From Selaginella moellendorffii (Eukaryota > Streptophyta > Lycopodiopsida > Selaginellales > Selaginellaceae): a DNA stretch of 64,000 nt. The translations under genes were made by a program, and so were the position numbers. Location of the stretch: assembly GCF_000143415.4 (NCBI RefSeq), contig NW_003314273.1:1260563-1324562 (forward strand), in the 5' to 3' direction. The notes beneath the pieces are model-generated. The model ran no database searches. It was not told the DNA's origin and was given only the letters and a program-made list of their open reading frames with translations. The stretch's first letter is position 1; each line of letters starts with the position of its first letter. Of this stretch, positions 34,501 to 46,345 are shown one piece after another.

Positions 34501-37500
34501 CAGATATGCGTGAGCATGTGAGCAAACTGGGACTGCCAGAGACGAAAGACGTCCTATATTCTTCTTTTATAAACCGCACAAGGGATAACCTTCACGTTGT
34601 GCTATGCATGAGTCCTATTGGTGACGCCTTCAGAGCAAGATGCCGTCAGTTTCCTTCGCTAATCAATTGCTGCACCATCGACTGGTTCAACAAGTGGCCC
34701 GAAGAAGCATTATTGTCCGTTAGTCAACATTTTTTGGCTCCTGTTGATCTGTCTTCAGACGAGGTATCAAATAATAATGTTAAACCTTTCTATATTGATA
34801 GTTTTTACTCAGATTAGGGCCAAGGTTGCCAAAATTTGTGTAGAGNNNNNNNNNNNNNNNNNNNNNNNNNNNNNNNNNNNNNNNNNNNNNNNNNNNNNNN
34901 NNNNNNNNNNNNNNNNNNNNNNNNNNNNNNNNNNNNNNNNNNNNNCAGACAAGTTTTACCAGGAGCTTCGCAGAAAGTATTATATTACACCGAAGTCGTA
35001 TCTGGATTGTGTTAATCTCTACATACAACTTTTGGCTGACAAGCGGCAAGAATCATATGTAGCTGAAGATCGATTCAATAATGGCCTGTACAAGCTCAAA
35101 GAGACTAATGAGCTTATTGATGGCATGAAAATTGATTTAAATAAGCTGCAGCCAATCCTTGCCGAGAAAGCAGAGGCAACCGCAAAGCTCCTTGCTCAAG
35201 TCGCTCGCGATCAAGAAAGTGCACAAAAGGTTAAAATTTATAGTTTGTTTTTTCCGTAATTCATTTTCTGTTTCCGCTAGGTGAAAGAAGTTGTTCAAAC
35301 AGAAGAAGCTGATGTCAAGTCTCAAGCAGAGGCAACTCAGCTAATCAAAGATGATGCCCAGAAGGACCTGGATGCTGCTATGCCGGCTCTTAACGCAGCT
35401 GTTCAAGCACTGAATTCTCTAAACAAGAATGACATAACGGAAATAAAATCATTTACCAAGCCACCACCTTTAGTGCTTCTCACAATGGAAGGAGTTTGTG
35501 TTTTGCTTGGAGAGAAGCCTGATTGGGACACTTCAAAAAAGGTTCGTTTAACATATGCATGACCTCTTATTTTTTAGGTGGACAATTGCTGCAGGTCATG
35601 AGTGACGTTCAGTTTATTAAAAGGCTTATAGAGTATGACAAAGACGCAATTACACCTCTAATACAGAAAAAGCTTGTTAGATACATAGAGGATCCCAATT
35701 TTTTACCCGAAATTGTGCAAAAACAAAGCGCGGCAGCAACAAGTCTTTGCATGTGGGTTCGTGCAATGGATGTATACGCCAAAGTCGCAAAAGTGGTCGC
35801 TCCAAAAAAAGAGGTACAATCTGGAATTTTAACTGTTCATACTAATTTACCATTCATCATAGACATTGAGGAAAGCGGAAGAAGCTTTAAAAATAGCGGC
35901 TGAGAAGCTTGCCTCCAAGCAGAAGCAACTCGCGGATGTGGAAGCACAAGTGGAAGTTCTCAAAAAGAATCTACAAAACACGGAAGATGAGCAGAAAGCC
36001 CTACAAGATCAAGCTGCACTCACAGAAAACCGTCTCGTCAGAGCAGGGAAATTGACTTCCGCTTTGGCAGATGAATCGGTAAGCTTTTGAGACTTCCCCT
36101 ATCTTTGTCTTCTATTTAACTTTTTTGTCAGGTGAGGTGGAGGGAAACTGCGGATGACATTGCCACGAAGAGAATCTTGTTTGTTGGAGACGTTTTTATC
36201 TGTGCCGCTTGTATCTCCTACTATGGTGCATTCTCTGGTGTCTACAGAGAGGCCCTTGTAAATCAGTGGGTGGCAAGGCTACAGGTTTGTTTTGAGTTTT
36301 ATTCCTTTCTTATGTTTGAACGCTGTTAACGAACCAGGGGGACCAAATTCCAGTCTCCGAGATTTGCTCACTCAGAGCGATATTGTCAACACCTGTTGAA
36401 GTGAGAGAATGGAGTATATGGGGCCTTCCTACAGATGATGTGTCCGTTGATAATGGAATTCTGGTTACTCGTGGAAAAAGATGGCCTCTGATGATTGACC
36501 CACAGGGACAAGCAAATAACTGGGTAAAAGCCATGGAATCCAAAAATGGCCTACGCGTTTTGAGACTCAACGATCCAAATCTTCTACGAACACTAGAGAG
36601 TAGCATCAGGATTGGCAACCCGGTTCTTCTAGAGGATCTTGGTGACACCATCGATCCATCTCTAGAACCGATTCTTCAGAAGCAGATATTTGAGAAGAAA
36701 GGAAGGTTCCTCATAAGGCTTGGGGATACTGACGTTGACTATGATCCTAATTTTAAATTGTATATGACAACAAAAATGTCAAATCCACATTACATGCCTG
36801 ACATATGTATTAAGGTGACGCTAGTGAATTTTACTGTTACAATGAAGGGGCTGGAGGATCAGCTTCTTGGTGATGTGGTGAGAAAGGAAAGAGCAGATTT
36901 AGAAGAGCAAAATGACCGTTTAGTGGTGAGTATAAGTAGTGATAAGAAGCAGCTCAAAGACTTGGAAGACAAAATTTTGAAACTTCTCAAAGAGAGTGAG
37001 GGAAACATTCTAGATGATGAAGTGCTTATCAACACGCTCAACACCTCGAAAGTAACATCTGCTGTGATCCAGAAGCGTGTTAAACAAGCTGAAATCACAG
37101 AGAAAGAAATCACTGCTGCTCGTGAACTGTACCGTGTGGTTGCAAAGCGAGGTTCCATACTCTATTTTGTGATTTCGGACCTCGCACTGATTGATTCGAT
37201 GTACCAGTATTCCCTATCTTTCTTTTCTCAACTCTTTAATCGATGTATTGATATCAGCGAGAAGGCGGACGAGCTGGACATCCGCCTGGGTATCCTGATC
37301 AAGTTCATCACGGAATTCCTTTATGCTAACGTGAGTAGAGGACTTTTTGAGGAACACAAGGTGACGTTTTCTTTTCTCATCTGCACTTCCATATTAAGAT
37401 ATGAAGGAGAAATCAGTCCACCAGAATGGAGCTTTTTCCTGAGAGGAGCCTCGAGCCTGCCAAAAATGAAGCCACCAAATCCAGCTCCAGACATTCTGAG

Positions 37501-39881
37501 TGAAAAAATGTGGAACGATGTTTGTGCACTAGAAGATACTTTTAAAGACTATTTTGGAGGGGTTACGAAGGCAATGGCTGACCAAATGTTAGAATGGAAG
37601 GCTTTTCTCAAGGTACCCGAGCCCCACAACACGCCTTTCCCGTCCCATCTGGACGACAGAATTCTGCCATTCCACCGTTTGCTTCTGATGAAGACACTGA
37701 GGGAAGAGAAAGTTGTATACGCAGTTGAGAACTACATCAGGCTGAAGCTTGGTCCGTCATTTATTGGAAGTAGTCCTTTGCAACTTGAAGAAGTCTTCAA
37801 GGATTCCACCAACACAACTCCAGTCATATTTATTCTTTCTACTGGAGCTGATCCAACAGGAATGCTCCAAAGATTTGCAGAGAAAGTTGACAAAAAGCCA
37901 GGAGAACGTCTACATATGATATCCTTGGGACAGGGGCAGGGTCCGATTGCGGAGATGCTTATGGCAAAATCAAGAAAAGCAGGAGACTGGGTGTGTTTGC
38001 AAAACTGTCATCTGGCAAGCTCGTGGATGACCACACTAGAGAGGCTGGTAGAGAGATTTATTCCCGAGAGAGAAGAAATACATCCAGAATTTCGGCTGTG
38101 GCTGACATCTCTTCCGAGCAAATACTTTCCAGTTCCAGTCCTTCAGGTACACCTTTTTCCTTTTGACTTTATATAGTTAATGCCAAGCTGCATACCAGAA
38201 CGGCATCAAGATCACAAACGAACCTCCCAAAGGAGTCAGAGCAAACCTTCTACAATCTTATGCAAATATTCCAGAAGATTATATTGAAAACTGTACAAAG
38301 AGAGGGCCGTGGAAAAAGCTCGTGTTTTCGATTGCTTTCTTTCACGCGGTCATACAAGAGCGAAGGAAGTTTGGGCCTTTGGGCTGGAATGTTAAATACG
38401 ACTTCAACAGCAGCGATCTAGAGTGTGCAATGCAAACATTGCATATGTTTCTGGAGGAGCAAGAAGAAATCCCGTGGCCAGCTCTTTTATATGTAACAGG
38501 TGACCAGTGACATATAAAAGGATAAACGTGCTAAGAGATCTGGGATTTGCAGGCGAAATCACCTATGGAGGACGTGTTACTGATGATTTGGATAGAAGAT
38601 GCTTATTGAGCACTCTCAGGCGTTACTATGACCCCGCTGTTTTATCTGATGAATACGCCTTCACACCATCGAGGACGTACATGTCACCACCCGAAGGAAT
38701 GTACACCTTCTATGTAGAATACATTAAAAGGCTCCCAGCGACAGAGGGGCCAGATGTGTTTGGCATGCATGAAAATGCGAATCTCACATTTCAATTGCAA
38801 GAAACGTCGAAGGTTTTTAACACAGTTTTAGGCATTCAGCCGAGGACGACTGCTGTCGCAGCAGGGGGGAAAACACCTGACGAGACTGTATCAGAACTTG
38901 CAATGGCCATAGCCGAAAAGCTTCCAGGACCCTTGAAACTAGACCCAGAGTCCCCAGCGCTTGTCCTTGGACTAGATGGCCAGCTTACGTCACTGGCCAT
39001 TGTTTTAACTCAGGTATGTGAGTTCGTATAGTTACCAAAGAATTAATGACAATGCAGGAATCGGAGCGTTTTAATAAATTGCTGAAGGTTATTACCTTCA
39101 CACTCTTGGAGCTACAACGGGCCATCAAAGGTTTAGTTGTTATGTCTGCGGAGCTTGAGAGCATGTTCAACAATTTTCTCAATAATCAAGTTCCGGCACT
39201 ATGGCAAGCCGTCGCTTATCCGTCCCTGAAGCCACTGTCATCATGGATTATCGATTTTCATAAGCGCATGGAGTTTATGTCAACTTGGATAAAAGAAGGA
39301 ACCCCTAAATGCTTTTGGTTACCAGGCTTCTTCTTCCCTCAGGTATTTACTAAATTAATGTAATAAATCTTATCTACTGAGCTCAGGGCTTTATGACGGG
39401 AGCATTGCAAACGCATGCAAGGAAGTATCAGATACCAATCGATACCCTTAATTTTGGCTTCAAAGTGATGACAATGGAAGATTTGGATGAGGTTGACGTT
39501 CCTCCAGAGGATGGGGTGTACATAAGCGGCTTGTTTTTGGATGGAGCAAGGTGGGATAGAAAGCACAGGTGGCTAACGGAGGCATTGCCAGGTATTCTTG
39601 CCTTTTTCTTTTTTCTTATTTACTACTCGATGTTTTTGAATGTAGGAAAAATGCACTCCAAATTACCAGTGGTTCATTTTATTCCTGTTGTTAACTACAA
39701 GCCCCCAGCGGATGAGTATCAATGTCCACTTTATAAAACACATGTAAGGGCAGGAGTGCTGACGACCACTGGTGCATCCTCGAATTACATTCTCAACATA
39801 AGCTTAAGAATAAGTCCAGAAACAAATCCAGACTACTGGGTGTTGCAAGGAATTGCAGGCCTGTGCCTATTGGGAGATTAG
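25529..39881 (+). CDS. axonemal dynein heavy chain, inner-arm single-headed type
   Basis: Dozens of exons separated by introns of about 45-65 bp encode a protein I estimate at close to 4,000 residues. It begins [11 protein letters not shown] at 25,529. The N-terminal tail includes [15 protein letters not shown]; the linker follows to about 30,690. P-loops: AAA1 GPAGTGKT 30,959-30,982; AAA2 GPTGGGKT 31,855-31,878; AAA3 GVSGAGKS 32,902-32,925; AAA4 GVGGSGKQ 34,172-34,195. AAA1 also has [12 protein letters not shown] and [13 protein letters not shown]. The coiled-coil stalk and microtubule-binding tip lie at about 34,946-36,080; AAA5, AAA6 and the C-terminal domain run to 39,881. The end ([10 protein letters not shown], then [18 protein letters not shown] and [20 protein letters not shown]) fits the DNAH1/3/6/7/12 class; subtype unresolved. 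Splice joins checked along the gene keep frame. An assembly gap hides part between AAA4 and the stalk. It would drive sperm flagellar beating. Confidence 0.93.
27423..27480 (+). other. GC-AG intron in the dynein gene
   Basis: The exon ends GAGCAGAAG and the intron starts GCAAGA, close to the GC-donor consensus, ending ctgcag. Joining GAG CAG AAG to CTC GGA CAT keeps the frame. Using the nearby GT (cttgtaaaat) breaks it. Confidence 0.75.
33025..33086 (+). other. second GC-AG intron in the dynein gene
   Basis: The exon ends ACC CAG and the intron begins gcaggcac and ends ctgtag. Joining gives [12 protein letters not shown], exactly the conserved post-AAA3 order of dyneins. There is no GT near this boundary. 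Confidence 0.75.
34846..34945. other. assembly gap (100 N) inside dynein gene
   Basis: Exactly 100 undetermined bases between an exon reading KVAKICVE (post-AAA4) and one reading [15 protein letters not shown] (before the stalk). The real length is unknown. Confidence 0.99.
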
Positions 39882-40371
39882 TCAGCCAATATATTATTTT
39901 TCAACCCAATTGAGGGTTTACGGCTCAGGTGCTTAAGCCTTGCGAATTGGCTAGGGATTGGTCTTTGAGGACCCTGATTTAATCCTGGGAGATAGAAACA
40001 AGTTTTCCTAACATAGAACAAATGTTCAAAGCTTTGTTCTATGCCTTTGCTGTAAAGGAACTGTCTTTGGATCTTCATTCTCTATATTTAGATGACTATA
40101 CAAATTTTTTTGCATGATTGCGGGCACATCAAAATATGCAATGAGAACATCCTGTTGGAGGATGGAGATAGAGCTCACCTCCGGGAATTCACCCCTACTT
40201 TACTCCAGCTAGGGTAGTTTCCACCGTCCCTCCAGGGTTGAGCTGGAAGTCCACCTAGGATAGGATGATTGTTGTCAGCATACTACTATCGAGGCTCGAA
40301 CCTCAAGCTTATTTGTAGAATTTAGAACTAGCCAAGTGTGGGATACGTCTAGCAGCTATGGCGAGTATGCT
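39882..40371. other. 3' flank of dynein gene
   Basis: No coding or repeat features were seen between the dynein stop and the minisatellite. Confidence 0.5.
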
Positions 40372-40455
40372 GACGGGGATGGTGGGGATGGTGGGGATGG
40401 TGGTGATGGTGGCGATGGAGGGGGTTGCAGTGGCTGCGGTGGCTGTGGCGGCTAA
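40372..40455 (+). repeat. GGGGATGGT minisatellite with Gly/Asp/Cys-rich frame
   Basis: Five or so copies of a 9-base unit pass into tgcagtggctgcggtggctgt. One frame gives repeating Gly-Asp-Gly, then CSGCGGCGG and a TAA at 40,453-40,455, the shape of a glycine/cysteine-rich C-terminus of some plant proteins. No upstream exon is visible, so I treat it as a simple repeat, possibly a gene-end fragment. Confidence 0.55.
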
Positions 40456-42350
40456 GCCTGGCAAAAAGAATCATGCATTATTTGCTCTTGTTATAGCAAG
40501 AGACATTTGATGTGGCAAAGATGCTCCTTGCCAAATGGAACTTCTGACTGGTGGTCACAAGGAGAAGACACATGCAAGTTGGAAAGACAAATAACACAAG
40601 GAAGAAAGTGCATACAGATGGCATTTTGATAGCAGCATTAGATTGAGATGGTAGTGTTTAATTTTTTAGATTGGAAGTTCTACAGTATAAGAAACTAACA
40701 TTTTGATGGCTAAACATTATGCTGGTAAAGGCAATATATATTTACATACTATTCCTTCATTCAAAAGATTTTTCTAGGGTTCTTGAGAAGGAAACAAAGA
40801 AAACAAAAAATCTATGAGTAAGAGCTATAGCACAAAGGAATGTGAGAATGTTAATTTCATTTCACTACCACAATTTCTATATTATATTTCTGGTCCTTTC
40901 CAGTCTTATCTTCCACAACTTTAAATACCTAGGGTATTCATCCATTCTTCACTCATTCTTTCAAACATTATTTCATGACCCTCTCTTCATCAACTTCCTC
41001 CTCTTCTTAAGTTCAAGTTCCTGTCTTTCATCATTCTTGATCTCTCCCTGTATTTTACGATTCTGGAAAAGTTGGGTTGTGCATAAAACTCAAAATTGCT
41101 CTCACTTGTGAGTGAATCTTTGATGTCATGAATGATGCTCATCCCACTTTCTAGTGATGAACTTTATTATGGTTTACAAATTCTTCTTCTTCTTCATTGA
41201 ACAACTTTTTCCTTGTCTCTAGGAACTAAATGCTGATACTTATCAGCTTTGATATACAAAGAATGGATCCATTATTCTTCTCACTCTCATTGATAGCTGA
41301 TGTTTCACCTTTCCATTCACAATGACTGTTTGGAACTATCTAAAGCATTGCAAAAATACTACTAAAAATCTCTATCTTGATGAGCAGCTCAAGAATCTCA
41401 AGTTTATTTATAGTTACTCCATATTTACAAATTCAAGGATTTAGTTGAGCAAATGGTCACTAATCACATCATCCACTTTATCAATTCTCTCTATTCAGGA
41501 ATTGGATCAACCAATCCTTGCCCTTCACTCACACTCCAACCACATTTCTCCTTGCCATGGTTCTTTTCTCTAGAAATCTTGTACAATTGACTGGTGTCAT
41601 ACCCATACATATAATGACAATCTAAACTTTATGTTAAAGTGGGGTTTGTCATTAACTCACTTGTTTTTAGATCTATACTAGTAACATGAACACAAGCAAT
41701 GAGTTAACACCTCGTTGCAATCATTTCTCCAAGAAGAAAGAATGATTTACATGTTTGATCCTTTGTCCTTAAAGACTCTTTTTAGGCTCATCTTAGACCA
41801 AACCTCAAGCTTGCGTTCACACTACCTTCAGTATAATCCAAGAAAAGTTTATGAGAGAGCTTGGCAATGACTACTTGAACTAATAGACTAATCCCTACAA
41901 TCTTGATTAATCCACTTATAATCATGCTTAGGAAGGATCCACTAGTGTAGTGCTAAACAGTTACAAACCAACCTATTTGCCACTTATAGCAAATTGAGAG
42001 GAGGTTTACTTTCACTCATGGTAGATGGAACAATTCATGGAACCACTGATAGGATAACATTAATCCTGCCAACTCAAAGTGTAACCTTAAGTTGCTAATG
42101 TGCTTCACTTACGAGCCCAAACGCAAACTTGTACAAATGGAATATCTCAGTCCATCTTATAAAATCAAGCATAAGTTCACACAATACGGTACAAAAGGTA
42201 ACCAAATCCATACCTAAGGAACAAATATGAAGTCATAGCACCCAAACTTGTACCCACTCGAATCATTGTTTTCATCTCTACATATGCAACAAGACTAGTT
42301 GCCCAATCTCATTAGATACTACTTGTTGAGACACATCCTCTGATACCAAA
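40456..42350 (-). other. G-poor stretch; leader of family-L2 retroelement at its right end
   Basis: No coding region was found. From about 40,800 the plus strand is poor in G. It ends in the complement of a primer-binding site (ctctgatacca, 42,338-42,348) directly before a minus-oriented LTR. I infer that at least the right part is the non-coding leader of an LTR element. Its composition skew mirrors the 1-3,650 stretch seen from the other strand. Confidence 0.45.
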
Positions 42351-42560
42351 TGTAGCACATGTGGTTTTCACCCTTTATCCTATAGTGATTTACCATAGGA
42401 TAACCACAAAGCGAAACCTAAACCCTCTATGTGTCACATGTTATATGCCACATGCCATATGCCATGTGTCTAAGTACAATATAGTGGAACTTAAGTTTTA
42501 GAGCCTTGAGCCACTGAATGAAAGAACGGGGCTAAACTCCTAAGTATGGAATTAAAGAGT
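42351..42560 (-). mobile_element. LTR fragment, family L2, minus orientation
   Basis: Starts tgtagcac (complement of an LTR end in CA) with a primer site two bases away. It matches in reverse complement the LTR at about 4,480-4,726, including ccctttatcctatagtgatttaccatagg. Similarity fades past about 42,560, so the 5' part is missing or too diverged. Confidence 0.65.
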
Positions 42561-44275
42561 TAGCGAGTATTGAGAGACCAAGCTTAATACCATAGGGGTT
42601 CCCTACACTAGCAAATGCAAGTCAATAAATGAGTTTTTCTAACCAGATCAAGTATGTTTGAGTAATAGCACTTAGGAATTCCATCCTTATACTCTTTTGG
42701 CCAAATGCACAAATGAAAATCAGTTTCTCGACTAGCTTGGGAGGAGACTAAAAAAAAGTTTAACAATACCGACCTCCTTCCATTGTAGCAATAAGGAAAG
42801 AATATTTGAAAGGACTAGCCAATAGGTAATTTTTGATACTCACAATCACATTTGCAACAAGGCTTGAGTCATCACTAATTTTTTGCAGTGAGTTAGCAAA
42901 TACAACATTTTAGTGTTTTCACTAGTGATCATGGTGGGATAGGAGGCATCATGAAATAAAATGGATCATTAAAAGAAAATGAAGAAAAGGTAGAGTATGA
43001 AAATTTTCCACAAAAAGAGAGCAACTTAATTTGATTAAAGATGGTGAAGTTCATCCATAAGTCTTTTCCAAACTTGAGAAAACTCAAGTTTGGAAACTTG
43101 AGGAAACTTTTCCAAACTCTTTTCAAATTTGTTTTTTTGTTATCGCAGGCATGCAGGTCGCATGCTTTTCTGGCTACAGGATACATTCTGGCTTTGGTTT
43201 CAATGCAGGAATCATGAGAGTCAGAAGCCCTTCAGTTGTTCCTTCCCCAGCACCGAAGCCAGCCAAACGCTCCAAACTGCCAAAGTCAGCGTCCCAGCAG
43301 CTTGAATTTGGGGAAGCCTCTCTGTCGCAGAAGCAGAAATCAAAGCCGAGTGCAAAGTATGACGAATATGATACTTCTACACGATGTTGCATGTTCCACC
43401 CAAAGGAGGAACTTCAAACACAACAAAGAAACCAGGAGGAAGAGCCTGAAAGTTGAACGCAGGCCTGTTCAGCTGAACACAGTCGAGCAAAGTTTAAGTT
43501 TATGGGCAATATGTGTGCAATGTGTAGGGAATAGTATATCTCCCATTTTTATATATTATATTTACCAATTTTATATAATAAATTTCCTATTTTTATTAAA
43601 AATATTTCCATATGTATCTCCAACGAAATTCCGGAGATTCCCAAACCAGAAGCAGCATTGCAAACTATCTGGAAGACTCTGAAGCCAAAGAAAACTTGAA
43701 TTCAAATTTCTGTTTTCCAGCAGTGCGAGGGCATTTCGTCCTGGTGTTGAAGATCACCATCGCATCTTCGCTGGGGTGGAGCAGTTTGATGTTGTAAATT
43801 CCTGAGTGTTTTTGTTTTGGTACTGCATTGAATAATGTTTTTTATTAATAACTTCTTATGTGTGTCAAAACATCCTGGCTTCACGCTAAGTCCAGCTTGC
43901 TGGCAAAATAATTTGCCTTTTTGCAAACAGAGAATATATTGAATTATTAAATGTTTGTTCAATCAAGTGTGTTAGTTTATTCCATTTGAAGTTCCTTTTG
44001 CTCGTCTTGATCGCTCCAGAAAATTGCTAGAATCACAAATTTAGAAGCTAGAAATTGCCCAGATTGGAGGGAAATTCAAACAAATTAAAATTATTCATAC
44101 TCTACTTTCAGCCTGTAAGTTAACTGTTTGATTAAATATATCAATTAGCTAAAATTAGTTTATGTAAATTAAGAGCAATACCACACAGAGTTTACACTTT
44201 CCAACTTGCCTAAATCCCAATCCTGATTTATTTTTTTAAAATCCTGAACTTGAGCAATTCTATCACTTGTTTTCG
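42561..44275 (+). other. low-confidence open frames, otherwise intergenic
   Basis: An open frame at 43,151-43,456 (101 residues, basic and Ser/Pro/Lys-rich) follows a plausible splice acceptor (tatcgcag at 43,141-43,148). A second short frame at about 43,720-43,800 reads ARAFRPGVEDHHRIFAGVEQ. Neither matches a family I know. They may be remains of one gene or chance frames; the rest is AT-rich with nothing recognisable. Confidence 0.25.
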
Positions 44276-44400
44276 CTTCAAGGATCCTGCTCCAACAGCA
44301 GCTAATGACCTTGTGCCTTGAACCGTCAATTGTTACCACATGAGCTTGCTTTCCGCCTCAGGATCACGAACCTGATGAACCACTGGCTGATTAATTGGAG
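44276..44400 (+). repeat. copy 1 of a repeated gene-end segment
   Basis: The plus strand reads FKDPAPTAANDLVP and a stop at 44,319-44,321. The same coding end and following 3' sequence (ccgtcaattgtt, ccacatgagcttgctttcc, caggatcacgaac) recur at 55,550-55,760 and 55,956-56,125. Here it points toward the 3' end of the minus-strand gene at 44,652. Confidence 0.6.
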
Positions 44401-44651
44401 GCCAGACAGGTTCGGAAATATTCTCAGTTTTAGCATGGTACACTGCTCACGCCGTTGATTTGAGAGTAAATCAGCAGTTACAATGAACAGGTCGAGGACC
44501 TCGGCCTTATCCTTCTTACAAGTTGCAACTCTCAGGTAATTCAATTCTTGTACAATAGCTTGTGTTTTTCACTTCTCCGTTTGCAGTTTTTTTCTGTTAT
44601 CAGGAACATTTACTTCATCATGGCTTGCAAGAAGTGTGAAGTTAAAACCAA

Positions 44652-45467
44652 TCATGTATCTATCTCTGCCGGCCGCTTGTTGATCCACTCGACAAGCACC
44701 TTGGCGGGCACTACAGTGATAGCTAGCTGGTCTGCCATGCTACTCACAAGGTGACTCGCAATTTCATACTTGTAAAAAATCACTTTGATGGACTGGTTTG
44801 GTGTCGCCGTACTTTTGGCACCAAGCTCGTGATCGCAAGCTAGCATTTTGGCAGTGCCGTAGAAAATGTACAGTGCCGGGTTGCTTTCCTCTCCTTGGAA
44901 GTGATACCCGACAAACATGGTCATCGTCTCTTCCTTGCTCGTCAACAAAGTGGTTGCCTTGACGAGCTCTTCCGTGACTATCGTGGGAGGCTCGATGCCA
45001 CTGGTGGCCACAAATGACTGAATCTCCTCCAACAGGGCCTTGCACGAGCTTTTTGCAGGATAAGTAAAGGTGTGGGAACCCGAACTTACCAGTGGCATGT
45101 AGCTACCAAAGATATGCAAGTTGGAAAGTAGATCAACAAACGCTTTGGCCTGCGTCGCAGCTTCCTTGCCCGTGGCCGGATGGGGGACGTAGTTGACCGT
45201 TTGCATAGAAGTGACAAGAAACGTGGAAATGACATCTACATGAAGCTTGGGATTGAGAAATATGTCCAGATTTGAGGGAGGAGGGGACGTGTTTTCTGGC
45301 AGGTTGAGAGCACTCGCGCTTGAAATTGCCTCACCAATACTGATGTTGCTAGCCTGAGGAACATCCGCCTTATTCCCCGTTGTCTTCTTTGCACCTTGAT
45401 CGATCGCACTCCGGACTGACACTAAGTTACGCTGACATTGCTCAGCAGTCAAGAGAAGAGGAGCCAT
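44652..45467 (-). CDS. unrecognised family 'MAPLLLT', intact copy A (271 aa)
   Basis: I do not recognise this protein. The start at 45,467 is chosen because it gives MAPLLLTAEQCQRN, matching the starts of copies B and C (MAPLLLTPEQAQRN; MAPLLLLLTPDQAQRN); the longer upstream open frame is not shared. No signal peptide is evident. A Ser/Pro-rich linker (NTSPPPSNLDIFLNPKLH) precedes a predicted-helical section, and three hydrophobic strand-like segments follow: ETMTMFVGYHF, ALYIFYGTAKML and IKVIFYKYEIASHL. The end is VPAKVLVEWINKRPAEIDT. It appears to be single-exon and undamaged. Neighbours are two broken paralogues at 46.2-53.1 kb and a 3' fragment of a fourth at 56.2 kb, so the family expanded locally. 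Function unknown. Confidence 0.75.
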   Translation of the reverse strand: MAPLLLTAEQCQRNLVSVRSAIDQGAKKTTGNKADVPQASNISIGEAISSASALNLPENTSPPPSNLDIFLNPKLHVDVISTFLVTSMQTVNYVPHPATGKEAATQAKAFVDLLSNLHIFGSYMPLVSSGSHTFTYPAKSSCKALLEEIQSFVATSGIEPPTIVTEELVKATTLLTSKEETMTMFVGYHFQGEESNPALYIFYGTAKMLACDHELGAKSTATPNQSIKVIFYKYEIASHLVSSMADQLAITVVPAKVLVEWINKRPAEIDT

Positions 45468-45821
45468 TTCTAGATGGACTATACTAGTTAACTCTTTGCC
45501 CTCGATTTTATGAAATTCCAAATGGGAATAGATAGAACGACATGAGACGGACTGAGGGTTAAGAGAAGACGGACTGAGGATTAAGAGAAGACCCTCTATA
45601 CCTACCTTCGACTCTCTAACTACACTTAGCGTTGAAAACGACGATTCAATTAATAGGCGAGACAACTTCACCAGTAGTCGACGCCATCGCTTGTGTTTGC
45701 ACGGAGCTGAAAATAACAACTGGTCCTGAAGATTGCTCAATCAGATACAATTTGATCTTGCCAGACATTGGACCAGCGTGACCAGCATTGAACTGTGTGA
45801 GAACTATAGCATCGACGGCGC

Positions 45822-45934
45822 GTGAAACGCCTGTTTAGGGTACGCAGGACTGGAGAAGCTAATAAGTAATAAAATTTACCACTCTTGAAAGATTATTTAA
45901 AGAGACAGAGGTGGCCTGTATTGTCTCGAGTGAC
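45822..45934 (+). repeat. first copy of a 113-bp direct repeat
   Basis: Runs from gtgaaacgcctgtttagggt to gtctcgagtgac. Repeated with few changes at 46,099-46,213, just before copy B's start codon. Confidence 0.85.
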
Positions 45935-46098
45935 AAGCTTTTGAACTCTAGCGCCGACCATGTGAAGTACCATGTGAATGTATTACTTGTCTGCCACGCA
46001 GAGGAGTCGTACATTGACATGGAAGAGGCACGTTACAGAAGAGTCGTACATTCACATGGTAGAGGTATGGCAGATCACCCGGATATATGCTCGGGACC

Positions 46099-46213
46099 GT
46101 GAAACGCCTGTTTAGGGTACGTAGGACTGGAGAAGCTAATAAGTAATAAAAAATTAACCACTCTTGAAAGATTATTTAAAGAGATAAAGGTAGCCTGTAT
46201 TGTCTCGAGTGAC
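46099..46213 (+). repeat. second copy of the direct repeat, upstream of copy B
   Basis: 115 bp, ending 30 bases before the ATG at 46,244, so it covers copy B's likely promoter and 5' UTR. It includes a tatttaaag element about 65-70 bases before the ATG that could serve as a TATA box. Confidence 0.8.
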
Positions 46214-46345
46214 TTGTAGTAGTTTGTTTTTCTGTTTAGCGCAATGGCCCCTCTCTTGTTGACTCCAGAGCAAGCACAACGTAACAAGAAGTTGTTCGAG
46301 CATGCTCATGCCTCATCGATCTCCAAGCCATCGCCACGCCATGAA

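Noticed and set aside
25529-39881. Outer-arm or cytoplasmic dynein
   Set aside because: The C-terminal region and the overall size fit the single-headed inner-arm class better; multi-headed outer-arm and cytoplasmic heavy chains are longer.
45468-45740. Longer start for copy A at 45,740
   Set aside because: The extra 91 residues are not shared by copies B and C, whose start aligns with the ATG at 45,467.
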